In this document: positions 44,655 to 55,078 of the stretch, in pieces | Layout: each line of letters starts with the position of its first letter | How positions within the stretch are numbered: position 1 is the stretch's first letter | NCBI GenBank assembly: GCA_026770575.1 | Contig: MU657196.1 | Location: 51,513-115,512, forward strand | Direction: 5' to 3' | Length of the DNA stretch: 64,000 nt | Source: Pelagophyceae sp. CCMP2097 | Lineage: Eukaryota > Sar > Pelagophyceae | Program-made: the position numbers and the translations under genes | The notes under the pieces: generated by a model | Databases searched by the model: none | Seen by the model: only the letters and a program-made list of their open reading frames with translations | What the model was told of the DNA's origin: nothing

Positions 44655-47600
44655 ATGCGATGGGCCCGGTTCCTGCCGCTGCTGGACGACGTGGTGGTGG
44701 CGCTGCGCGTGACGCTGGCGATTCTCCTTGCGGCGTATGTGTTTGAGTTGTCCCGAAGCCTTCCCTATAACCCCGCGTCCTGGACGTACTTCCCTGCGAC
44801 GAACATTGGCCTGATCGTCATCATCGTCCTCCACGTCCAGATGAACGTCGGCCGCGCCTGGCTGTTCGCGCGGAAGATTCTGGTCCCGCTAATGATCGGC
44901 GGCTTCATCGGCGTACCGATTACAACCGCAATAGCAAACTCCAGCGAGCGCCGCGCGAGGCTCGTCTCGCCCTTTGTCGTCTTCGCGTCGGCCTACGCCT
45001 TCCGGTTCAGCCCTTGTTTGAGCTTTTCATTGCTCCCGTGAAACACAGCGTCACTGCAGATTGCGTCACGAACCGGAGTCGTATACCGCCCCGTAGGCAC
45101 ATGCTCTTCTACATTGCCCTCGCAAAGGCGATATCGTCGGCCTCGGACGACTACTTTCGCAACTGGGACAAGTGGTCAGTGGCCCCAGGGGTGGTCCGAT
45201 AGGGGGACGACGCGGGGTTTTTCATTTACATACCGGAAAGAATGCCTAGGTATTGTGTCAAGATCTCCCTGGTCACATACATCGCCATCGCCATCGGCAT
45301 GGCCGGCCATGTGCTGCTTCTCCCGTCGCCGAAGCGCCAATGGCGCTGGCGGCCCAATTTCGGGTTGTTCGACGTGACGAACGCTGTACAAGACGCCGCG
45401 GTCCTGCAAGCGGCGTTGATAAAACGCTGCGTCGCCGCGACGACGGACGCCGGCGCGGGTTCAGCCGCTGCGGCGACGGTCGCGGGCCGGTTGGACGCTG
45501 TTCTCGATGGGCTGACCCCCGCCGTAATCGACGGCGCCGTCTTTGAACTGCAACTGACCTTTCAGTATAAAGGCGCATCGGACCTCCGGCGCGAAATCAA
45601 ATCTTTAAAGGCACGGCAGCCCGCCTTTAAGGTCTTGAAGGTGGCTGCGCTGGAGCTCGCGAAACACGCTTCCCAAAACTTTTCGCACCGCAGCGAGGCG
45701 GCTTTCAAAAACTTTTGCGCCGCGACGCGGAAGCTCGCCGACGCCCTCGGCGACGGCCTGAGCCCTGCGTCCGTCACCGCCTGGAGCCGCGAGAAACAGG
45801 CGGACGCTCGACTCCGCGTGGTGGAATTACGCGACGCGTGCGAGGACGCTCTCGCCGAAGCTTGGGCCGCCCAAGTCGCCGACGCGGCGCACGATCCGCA
45901 GCGGCCGGCGACGCAGCGGGCCGACGACGAAAAGGAAGACACGTCGTTGGACGAGCAAATGTCCTTTTCTGTCTCGTCTTCGTCGTCGGAATCGTCGCAA
46001 CCGCGCCACACGGACCCTTTGGCGCGCGCGCGGCGCGGCGTCCGGCTGTGTGCGTTCGCGGCGGCGATGCTCGAGCTGCCGAGCAGAGTCTCAAACGGTG
46101 AGGCAGCGGAGCCCCACGCGGAGAGCGCGCGCCGCGATCCGACGCTCCGCGGCTTTTGCCAGCGCTGCCGAAATTCAGTGGTCTGGCTCTGGAGCTTTGT
46201 GGCGCCGATGGTCCCCTCTGGGCTGTTGGAGCCGCGGGCCGAGTGGGCGGCGCTGTGGCTGCCGGCGACGAAGTTGGCCATTGGTCTCGTCCTTGCGTCC
46301 ATGTGGCTCGTCGCACCTGGCCTCTCAGACCAAAACAGCCGCAACGGTCTGAGGCCGCGTCGCGATTGGAAAACTCCCTCTGACGGGGCAAAGGCGCGAG
46401 CAGAGGGGTCGTGGCGAGGCGTGAGCGGTATCCGGGGGTGCTGAGAAAGACGCGTGGCCGTTTAACTCGAGATGATTCCAGAGTCATCGTCATCGTCGCT
46501 GTAGGCCGGTCGCACTGGGTGGGCACGACGTACATCATCGTCTCGACGAAGGACTATGGCCATTCGACGACAAAATGTGTGAACCGCGTCTTTGGCACGG
46601 CGGTCGCCATGGGCGCTCTGGGCCCCATCGTGCAGCGCAGCGACAACGCCAACTGGACCGACGACCATTTGACCATCCTGCTCTGTGTCTGGGTCTTCGT
46701 CTGCGCGTGGGCGCCTGCGTCGGCGTCGGAAACCGTATCAGTCACCGCCACAGTGCGACGGTGCACACGCAGTCGTCCGCGGCATCAGAGGCTCGCAGAG
46801 GCCGGGCAAGACGCGGGTCGTGGCCCTCACACACGACTGCCATACCGTCCTTGCCAGGTATGCGATGACTCAGCTCGAGGTAGACCTGGTTTACCGTGCA
46901 ACGGTCGCGAGCACGACGGGCGCGCTGCTGTTCTTTGACAGTGATGACTCGAAAAACTACGTCTTGTACCGAACGGCCTTCATCCTCTACGGCGTCGGGC
47001 TCTACCTCGCCGTAAGAGGCCGGCGTCACGGGAAACCCGGATGCCAGGGGTCGTGGCTACGCTTCCCCCGGAGTCTTACCATCACGCTAGGTCGAGTCGA
47101 CGATCTTCCCGACGTCGAGTCGAAACGACGTTGAAAATTTCTCGCGCGAATTCGTTTCCGCCGTCGACGCCGCCCTTTCAGACGTCCTCTCGGCGCTGGC
47201 CAGCGAAGATGCCGCCGCGTGGCAAAAGTACGTCGAGAGCATTGCAGCGCTGCGCCTCCGCGCCGCCGCGGCGGTGGCGGATTTGCCCGGCGCGAGAATG
47301 GAGCCACACTTTGGCCTTCGGCGGCCCTTTCTAAACGCGACGTATACAAAGCTCTCGCTCGAGCAGCTGCGCTGTGTCAAGGGCTTGACCATACTCTCAC
47401 ACGCTCTCCAGCGCCTCGACGCTGCGACGGCGCAAGCGTTACTGGGTTCGTCGCAGCGCCGGTGCGTCGCGGGCGGTTCAAAAGCGGTCGTGCGGCGCGC
47501 CGCCGAAGCCGTCGCGGAACGCACCAGAGATTGTTCCACGAGGGCGGCGCCGCTCTTCGCGCTCGCGGCGGCGGCGTCTTCTACGGCGGAGGGCGAGGAC

Positions 47601-47954
47601 GAGTCGCGGCAGGGCGTCCCTCTGGCGGAGGAGCTATTTGCCGCTCTGGGCCCGTTCCGCGATTTTGCTTTAGCCGAGGACGAGCTCTGCCGCGAGTGGG
47701 GCACTCTACTCGAGGCGCAGCTGGACAAGCGGTCGCAGCGACCCGTGGCGCCGCTCGTGACGCTGGCGGCCGGGCTGGCCGTCTTCGCTTTGATGGATGT
47801 GTGCGCCTCGCTCGGCCGCGTCGGCGCCTCTCTGGAGCAACTCGCGGTGGCCTCGCCGACGTTCTTGCCCACGCGCCAGCAACCACCCAAGCTAGAGGCA
47901 CAACCCAAGCAGGAGGCACGACCCAAGGACGCAGAGGACCCCGCCGCCGATTAA
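44655..47954 (+). CDS. FUSC/ALMT-like multi-span transporter
   Basis: The protein begins with a block of spans (VVVALRVTLAILLAAYVFEL, TNIGLIVIIVLHVQMNVGRA). Later exons add VKISLVTYIAIAIGMAGHVL and a helical cytoplasmic region of about 300 residues. A second membrane block has ATKLAIGLVLASMWLV, STKDYGHSTTKCVNRVFGTA and VAMGALG. The last hallmark, a conserved re-entrant start of the second repeat, fits the FUSC (fusaric acid resistance)/ALMT superfamily of anion or aromatic-acid transporters. A long C-terminal soluble part (47160-47954) ends with 15-bp-repeat-coded PKLEAQPKQEARPKD. Introns near 45010-45040, 45170-45250, 46340-46500, 46750-46860 and 47020-47120 are implied but not all placed exactly. 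Substrate cannot be predicted. Confidence 0.65.
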
Positions 47955-48031
47955 ACTCTCTTGAAAGCCCCCGCAGACTTGCACGCACGGTGATACCGGG
48001 GCCCGCATCTCCGCGAGATTTGTTACGGCGG

Positions 48032-49729
48032 TCAAGTGCCGTGCAGTGCCTTGTTGCGCGCGACTCGTTCGGCCTTTGAAAGCTCTTTTGGCTTTGGTTG
48101 CGCGCCAGTCAGTTTGAGATCCGAGGGCTTGGCGCCCGAAAAACGCAAGTTGCTGTGCTTGACCTTGGGCTTGGCCTCGGGCAGCGAGCCCGCCTCGGGC
48201 AAGAGGCTGGCCTCGGAGAAGGCTTTGTCGACGGCCGCGGCGACGGGCGCGTCGACGGCCGTTGCCCGGCCGTTGCGCCTCAGCATGCGCGCCAGCGTCG
48301 CCGCGTGCGGGTCCGCCAGGTCCGCCGCGGCGGGCTCGGCGGCGGGCTCGGCGACGGGCTCGGCGGGCGCTTCGACCTTGCGGTTGCGCCGCATCATCCT
48401 TGCGAGCGTCGCCGAATGCGCGTCGGCTACGATTGCTTCGGCGGCAGTCTGCTGCGCTCTTAACCTGGCGTTCTCGGCGTCCTTGACCGCCTTGAAGCGA
48501 GTCTCCTCGTCCTCGAGGGCTTGGAGGTGTGCGTTTTTGGCTTTGCGTAAAGCTTTTGGCTTTGGCGAGATGACCATGCGGTCGTAATCTGCCTTTGCCG
48601 CAGCCTCGTCCAGCATGGCGGAAGCGGCACCGCGCGACTCTGCGTTGACGCACGACTCGATGAAGCGGAGCAGCTTGCGCCGGCCGCGCCGGGCGAGAGC
48701 AGACTTTAACGACTGGGTGGAGTAATGCAATTGAAGCCCTTTAAACCGGAGCGCTCTTCTGATGCCGCGCGACATGACGAGGCGGCCGCGGTGCTCGATG
48801 GCGTTGGCGAGCTCGTCGTCGTCGCTGTCCTTGCAGAGGAACTCCTTGAGAGAATCGTCTTTCGTTAAAACGAGGAGCCGGGGCATCACCTCCATACCCT
48901 GGAAAAAATCCTTGACAAAGTCGGAGATACCCCACCGGATGTCGTGCGCGAAGAGGAGCAAGCGCGGCTTGGAGCTGACGATGTACGCGTTGATCAAAGT
49001 CTGAAAAGTCTTCTTCCAGTCCTTTTCGATCTGGCCGTCTCTCGCAGGAAGCCCGGGCAGGTCGACGAGGACGAGCTTGTCGTTGATGCGCATCAAGTCG
49101 ACGGTCTTCGTCTTGCCCGGTACTGAAGAAGACTTGGCCAGCTGCTTGTTCAGGAGGTGGTTGATGAGAGACGATTTGCCAGCGTTCGACTCACCCGCGA
49201 CCTAACTCTGCGGCGATGATGCGGGGCCTTGCTTTCAGAGCTTCCATTCCTCGAGGAGAGTTTCAAACCCTCGTCGAGACGTGCTTCTCGACCCCCGCCT
49301 CGAGCCACTCACGCAAATGTGCGGGAGATCGTTCCACCTCAAACAGGCGTCCTTGATCTCCGGGATACTCGAGCAGCGGACGACTTCCACTTTATTCTTG
49401 TGGTTCTTGACCATGTACTTGGCCTCGTCCGGGTCCACTTTGCTGTTCTTGGGCCGCGGCTGCAAGTCCTCGTCGGGCGGCGGCGCGTCCGCGTCGAGCT
49501 CCGGGACGTCCGAAGAGGCGCCGCGCGGACGCGCCGCCGGCACATTCGAAGAGGCGCCGCGGAGCACGCTGGCCAGGTGCACAGCCTGGCTCGGCTCTCT
49601 GGGGGTGACGTCGCGCGTCGACCCGGGCAGCGCGTGCAGCGCCGTGATGCGCGAGGGTTGCGCGGCGAGGGCCCGGCGCGGCGCGGCCCGTTGCGCGCCC
49701 AACGGCAGGCGCCGCGCGGCCCGCAGCAT
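48032..49729 (-). CDS. EngB/YihA-type GTPase with C-terminal extension
   Basis: EngB GTPases help assemble the large ribosomal subunit in bacteria and organelles. The first exon (49729-49313) has an Arg/Ala-rich N-terminus of organelle-targeting type, then [21 protein letters not shown] 111-nt intron (49312-49202, GTGAGT to GTTAG) leads directly into the P-loop [17 protein letters not shown]. Further motifs are [10 protein letters not shown] (G2), VLVDLPGLP (G3) and LVLTKDD (G4). After the G domain (about residue 330) an Ala/Lys-rich extension contains two related units ([15 protein letters not shown] and [15 protein letters not shown]) and ends [13 protein letters not shown]. The extension is not part of EngB and is likely RNA- or protein-binding. 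Plastid versus mitochondrial location is open. Confidence 0.85.
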
Positions 49730-50047
49730 CTCTGCGCCTTGCGAGGAAAGACCGGTGGCGGCCGCGCACAGCTGCGGGCGGCGCAGAGGGCGAGCCGATC
49801 GACCGCGCTCGTCGAGGGCGGGAATTTAAGCGAGGCACGGGTTGGGGATTTTGGGCGATCGGAAGAAATGTATCTGAGGTGAGACCGGAGTCGTCGGACT
49901 GAGGCCGGCCGAGAGGTGCTGCCATGTCTGCCAGAGGTCGCGTCTGCTTGAAACGCGACGGTCTCGACGGAAGGACGACGGCCGGGTTCTCTACCTCCCT
50001 CGAACGTCGATATGGATGCGCAGACGGATGAGATTCTTCGGCCCAAA

Positions 50048-51216
50048 CTAATATAAGGCGTACGGGCGTCGCCATATTGCCGCGAGGCTGCAGAGGACGC
50101 CGAGGAGGAGCCACGGAAACATCGGGTGCGCGTTTGGCGGGCGAGCCCGGGGCGCCGCCTGGGGCGCCGCCGCCAGCCGGCAGGCCCGCGCGGGGTTGGT
50201 GCCGTTCGCGGTGGCGTTGAGGCAGCAATCCTCGACGATATCCGCGAGGGGCGTTGCGGCTTGGAGGAAGACGTCGACAGTCGAGGCGAGGACGCTTGCG
50301 TCGACGGCGACGCTCGAGGCGTTTTTGCCGCGCAGCTCGTAAAAGTCGTGGTGGCTGCAATGGGCCGCCTAACCATCGAGTCAATGGACCGCCGAACCAT
50401 CGAGCCGTACAACATCGGAGACGCAGGGACGCCGGCGCTTGCGAGCGTCCTGGGGCCGCCGCACTTGGCCGACGGGCGAAAGGCGTCGCAGTGGAGAGAT
50501 GGCCCGACTCCCAAAACGTCTTTCGCCGGCACCACTCGTTGGCACGGGTGCGCGTGGGCGCCCTTGCTCTGCAATAGGTAGAGCATGCCGTGCATGTCAG
50601 AGACGTGGGGCCGGCCCTGCTCTGTGAAGATGTCTGTCCTTTCTTTAAACGGCAGATTCGCAAGGTCGTTCGCCGCGTTGGCGAAGGCCCTGGCCGTGCC
50701 CGAAACCAAACCCGGGACGTGGCGCTGGTAGAGCGTGACGTGGGCCTTGTTGGCCGCGGCGGGCCAATCTTTGGCGAAGAGGGCGGGGAAGACGTCGACG
50801 TCGGACATCCACCCGCCGCCGCGGGCGGCCATGGCCGCGTAACGGCTATGGCACGGGACTTCCACGGACGCGCGGTTCACCGTCGGGTACGCTGCGTAGG
50901 CTTTGCGCAGCGCCGTAAAGTTGGGAAAGATGTTTGCGTCGTTTTCATTGAGAACGAGCGTGTCGAAGCCCGCGTTTTGCCATGCCGCCTCCCAACTCGC
51001 CACGCTGCGGCGGAGCACTTTCAAGCTGCGCCGGAGCGCTGCCCGCTGCGCCGGGGAGCGCGCGTCGTCGGGGGGCGTCTCGAAGTACGTGTGCATCAGC
51101 GGTTTGGCGGCCGTCAGCGGTTTGGCGGCCGGGGCCCCAACCGGGCCGCCCGCCGAAACCGCGACCGGGCCCGCCGCCGAAACTGCGAGCCACCATAGAG
51201 TCAGGCGTGCCATCAT
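50048..51216 (-). CDS. secretory-pathway glycosyltransferase-like protein with DXD motif
   Basis: ATG 51216 starts a signal sequence (ARLTLWWLAVSAAGPVAVSA). The domain contains SWEAAWQNAGFDTLVLNEND, TVNRASVEVPCHSRYAAMAA and GGGWMSDVDVFP, whose DVD matches the metal-binding DXD of capsular/GT32-like transferases. DMHGMLYLLQSKG follows. A 56-nt intron (50410-50355) made almost wholly of two 24-bp copies joins SPMF to HHDFYELRGKNASSV. The C-terminus has a single membrane span (MFPWLLLGVLCSLAAIW) before the stop at 50048, so the protein may be anchored at its C-terminus, which is unusual for Golgi transferases. An 18-bp repeat near 51105-51140 encodes KPLTAAKPL. Acceptor and sugar are unknown. 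Confidence 0.7.
50355..50410 (-). repeat. intron consisting of two 24-bp copies
   Basis: On the minus strand the whole 56-nt intron is GTACGG followed by two copies of CTCGATGGTT(C/A)GGCGG(T/C)CCATTG, then AG. The copies differ at about two bases. The intron thus looks like a tandem duplication bounded by splice sites. Confidence 0.75.
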
Positions 51217-51491
51217 AGGCCCCGGGGTGAGAGACGACGGGAAGGAGCAAGCCGACCCCGTCGGGACTGCGCTGTGCGCTGGACGTCGAGACGGACACTC
51301 AGGCCGTCGCCGAAACTTTACGAGTCTCCGATTTGGGCGAGCGATCGGAAGCATTTCTCTAACGTCGCGTCGCGCGGTTCACGGCCCTCAGGCTCGAGGA
51401 GAGCCGATTCGTCGGGACGAAGGCCGGCCGCAGCGCACGTGCCGCAATCTCGAGCGGTGGGGACCACGTTACAAACACACAAACGTCGACG

Positions 51492-52828
51492 CTATTTCGC
51501 CTCTTCCTTTCTCTTCTTCCGCATCTTTTTGTCCTTGCCCCTGCGCTCGCCTTGCGACTTGACCGAGTCGCCGGGCGGGAACTTGTTCAAACGGAAGAGG
51601 TGGTACGCGTACGGCCGCTGCGGCTTTGAGTTTGCGAGGCAGGAGCGGACGACAAAGGCCACGACCGCCGCGGCGCAGCGCACGGACGCCAATTGCCGCG
51701 GGTCGTCCCCGCGGCGCGATAACGAAACTTGCAGTGTCTCGAGCTGCCCGACGTCCGCGGCAAGCGTGCCTGGTGCACGCGATGAGGCGGTGCGAGTCGA
51801 GGCGCGCCATCGGTCGACGAGGGCCCGCAAGAAGCACCTCTTCGGTTCGCAACCGTGGCATCTGCGCCGCGCGATACGAGGAGGTGGACGAGCTGTGCGT
51901 CGCCGCTGCGGCAGGCGCAATGCAGCGGAGAGTCGCCTCTGTCATCTGACGCGTCGACGTCAGCACCTGAATCCAGCAGCAGCGCCACGATCGCGCACCG
52001 CCCGCCGGCGCCGCTAAAGTGCGGCCTCGAACCGTCGCAAACCAAGTGCAGCGCCGATCGGCCGCCGGCGTCGGTATCGCGGACGTAGGCGCCGTTGGCG
52101 AGGAGCACTTTTACAGTCGCCAAATCACCTCTCCAAGCAGCCACGTGAAGTGGATCGCTTCGGACCGTTTCGTAAATCGATCGTTTTTGCGTCAGTGCAT
52201 CGCCCGCCAGCGCCGCGTCGCCGAGGCGAACCTGCGATTCACTCCGTTTAAAACGGCCGCCGACGACGCCAAGCCGCACCGCGCCCATGGCCGTCTTCGT
52301 GTTGGCGCTGACGTCGCTCTGCATCACCTCGCGCACGCGCCGCCTGCGTTCGGGCGCTCTGAACATGGGTGGTGCCTGCAAGGAGGCACTTACCATCCAA
52401 ATCCTGCAGCCTTGAGGTGCGCAACGCCGTCCTTCGACGCCGCAGCTTTCTTCAGCGCCACCTGCAGCGCGACGGCGTCGTCCAGCTTCAGCAGCGCCTT
52501 GGTCCTAGACTTTGCGTTCCGCGTCGCCCGGCTTCTCGAGGGCGCGGCCTCACGGGTGCGAAAGCGGGACGGCCGCCTGCCAGGAAAAGTTCCATGCCGG
52601 CGCGCGCTTCGGGACGAGGTCGTTTCGCGTCACGGGCGCCTTGCCCTGGAGCCTAGGCATTCCGAGTCTGGTGAATCCGAGTCTGCGCAAGGCGCTCGGT
52701 CGTCGGCAAGCGCACCTCTTGGGCTGGGCGACGCCCTGGCCCTGCTTGTTCTTGAGGTATGCGAGGATGGAGGCGCGCTTCGTCTTTCGCACGCGGTTCG
52801 GTCTCGACGGGTCGAAGGCCTCGAGCAT
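51492..52828 (-). CDS. ankyrin-repeat protein with conserved N-terminal region
   Basis: Phase-consistent splicing joins short 5' exons: MLEAFDPSRPNRVRKTKRAS and AYLKNKQGQGVAQPKR; then LQGKAPVTRNDLVPKRAPAW; then TKALLKLDDAVALQVALKKA to GFGW. These join an ankyrin exon beginning RRVREVMQSDVSANTK through a 50-nt GTAAGT intron ending CGCAG. Ankyrin repeats read DPLHVAAWRGDLATVKVLL, RSALHLVCDGSR and DSPLHCACRSGDAQLVHLLV. A last exon ends in a Lys/Arg-rich tail (RGKDKKMRKKRKEEAK). The start at 52828 is the first methionine in the frame and may not be final. The basic tail could be a nuclear signal. No enzyme domain is seen; likely a protein-binding adaptor. Confidence 0.65.
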
Positions 52829-53460
52829 CCTCAAACGGACCAACGGCTCTCGAGCCTCGCGGCGAGCCTACGCGAGCGACGGCGCGCCGAATACGCCGCC
52901 AAAGGCCGGAGCCTCTCTCTGGAACGTCGAAGCGGCTGTTTACCGATGGTGGTTCTCGTCCCTCGTGTCGGGCGGCCCGCTGCGAAGTCTTCGCCGAAAA
53001 CGACCGCGGTTCCGCACGACGCTGCTGCAGATCATATCATCGTTCGAGTTCACAAGTTCTTAAAAAACGTTCAAAGTTGCCGCAGTGGCCGTCCGGGCCG
53101 CGCTTCATTGCAGTCCTTGCCACCGGTGCGTCCCCCCTCGTGGCCCTCGCCTCGTCGCCCCGCATCAGCGCTGTCGATTCGCGCCGCGGTCCCCTTTTGG
53201 ACCGCGCGCGCCACGCAATACAATACAGTCGAAAGCCCTTCCCCCTTATTGAAGCTGCTTTTTCCCATCTCTGTCACAGAGTCCGTTGCAACATTCACGC
53301 TGCCTTCCAACGCGCGATCGAGCACCACCTCGCCGCGGGTCAACAGTGCATCGACATGCTAGGCGAAAGACGCGCGGCAGAGGCGCGCGGGCGAGCTGCA
53401 AGCGGGCTCCGCCCGGGCTCCGCCCGAGTGATTTCGGAAGGAGAGCCAGCCTCGCCCAGG
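52829..53460. other. intergenic region, no supported gene
   Basis: The region separates two divergent genes (ankyrin, minus; MYND/RING, plus) across about 630 bases. Positions 53040-53300 are less GC-rich. A direct repeat GGGCTCCGCCCG occurs at about 53404-53427. No coding signal beyond short basic frames is visible. Confidence 0.35.
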
Positions 53461-54493
53461 ATGGTCGACCCTCAAACGGCGGCCGCCCCCACGCCCTGCT
53501 GCGTCTGCGACGCGCTTAACGGCAAGCACTGCACCAAGTGCAAATCGCGCTACTACTGCGGCAAGGCGTGCCAGGTCGTCGACTGGAAACGCGGGCACAA
53601 CAAGGCGTGCAGGCAGCTCGCCGCCGCGTTCCAGGACCGGCTCCTCGACGAGCTCATGCCAGCGAAGATGAATATCAAGGAGGAGCCGGCCATCGTTGCG
53701 GACGTCGCGCCGGCGGACGGTTCCAAGGCGGCGGCGCGCTTAACGGCTGTTCGAGCTACGGCGGTGGTCGTGGCCAGCACGCTGAATGACGACTCGACGG
53801 ACTGGCGCGGCACTTGCGCTATCTGCCTGGACTTACTCTCGGTCGAAGGTGCCGGACAAACATTCTACGAGTGCTGCTGCAAGAGCATTTGCACGGCATG
53901 CTCCGATAAGTGCGACGAGTACGACGAGCGCTGCCCGCTCTGCCGAGCGCCAGTCAACAATTCGGCTGCCGAGTGGCTGAGCCGGCTGCAGAAGCACGTG
54001 GACAAGGGCAATGCCGATGCGCAGGTGGAGCTCGGATGCGTGTACCACGATGGTGGCATGGGTCTCAAGAAGAGCTTGAAGCGGGCGTTCCAGATGTACG
54101 AGCTCGCGGCGGCGCAAGGCAATGCTCGAGGTCAGGTGGAACTGGGAATGAGTTATCAACGTGGAAACGGCGTCAAGATCGACTACAAGACCGCCGTGCT
54201 GTGGTATCGGCGCGCAGCCGAGCAAGGACATCCTGGCGCCCAAAACAACCTCGGCTACATGTTCTACAACGGCAGGGGTGGCGCAGTCGTACGAGGAAGC
54301 TGTGAAGTGGTACCGCCTCGCCACGGCGCAGGGCCACGCGCAAGCGCTCTGCAACCTCGGCGCGTGTTACGCAAACGGCCGCGGCGTGCCGCGAGACGAC
54401 GAGGCGCTAAGTCTCATCAAGCGCGCCGCGGCAAAGGGGCACGCCGACGCTGCGGGCGTGGTCGAAGCGCTCGCGGCGCGCGCCACCGACTGA
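53461..54493 (+). CDS. MYND + RING + Sel1-repeat protein, frameshifted
   Basis: ATG 53461 starts a MYND zinc finger (CCVCDALNGKHCTKCKSRYY, then CGKACQVVDWKRGHNKAC). A RING-like finger follows at residues about 120-165 (CAICLDLL, CCCKSICTACSDKCDEYDE, CPLCRAP). Sel1-type repeats then run to the end (ADAQVELGCVYHDGGMGLKK, GNARGQVELGMSYQRGNG, GAQNNLGYMFYNGRG). After NGRG the frame must shift by one base at the G-run 54274-54277 to continue as VAQSYEEAVKWYRLATAQGH and end at 54493. One extra G would restore it. The architecture suggests a ubiquitin ligase with a repeat-based binding platform. Whether the shift is a sequence error or real cannot be told here. Confidence 0.75.
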
Positions 54494-55021
54494 TCCAGAG
54501 CCCGCCGCCAGCTCGGCGCCGCCGATCCGAAGCCCCGGTCGCTGCCATCTCGGCGCCGCCGATCCGAGCACATAGCGCGCCCGGCGACGAGCATCCCACG
54601 GACCATTGCGATCGATGCTCGACTGAGCAAGTATGCTGGACTCTGTATAAGCGACTCTCTCAAAGCAACCTTTCCAGCAACGGTCCCGAGGAGGGCTCTT
54701 GATGGACCCCGGGGCGCTGGCGACGAGGCACGGACCCGCCCGGCGGCAGCTAAACCTTCGCCGGAATGACCCGCGGCGCCTCAAGAGCGGCGCCTCAAGA
54801 GAGCGGCGCCTCATTTCCCGGAGCGGCACTGTTCGATCGCTTCGAGGCTTCGCCGGGCGCGTAAATTCGGGAGCAGCCGGCCCGATACAATTGTAAGCGC
54901 GACGGTTCTTCCCAAAGAAGGGGACTCGTCGACTCCTCTTTTGCAAGCCAGGGCCCCCGAGATGCTGGCATTAGTCCGCGGCCTCGTGCGGCGAGCTTTT
55001 TGATATACATAAGTTACACGG
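54494..55021. other. intergenic region, no supported gene
   Basis: The stretch lies between convergent genes. A short direct repeat (GGCGCCGCCGATCCGAGC/AAGC type) occurs at about 54516-54570 and GCGGCGCCTCAAGAG is duplicated at about 54773-54801. No coding frame with recognisable features is seen. Confidence 0.35.
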
Positions 55022-55078
55022 TACCGTCACGGCGCGGCCGTCACGGCGCGGCCGTCACGGCGCGGCCGTCACGGCGCC
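55022..55078. repeat. 14-bp tandem repeat at a gene 3' end
   Basis: Four copies of CGTCACGGCGCGGC run in tandem. The stop codon of the minus-strand gene ending at 55069 lies within the last copy, so array length could alter that protein's end. Confidence 0.75.

Noticed and set aside
47581..47988. Minus-strand 135-codon Arg/Pro-rich frame
   Set aside because: Antisense shadow of the FUSC gene's last exon.
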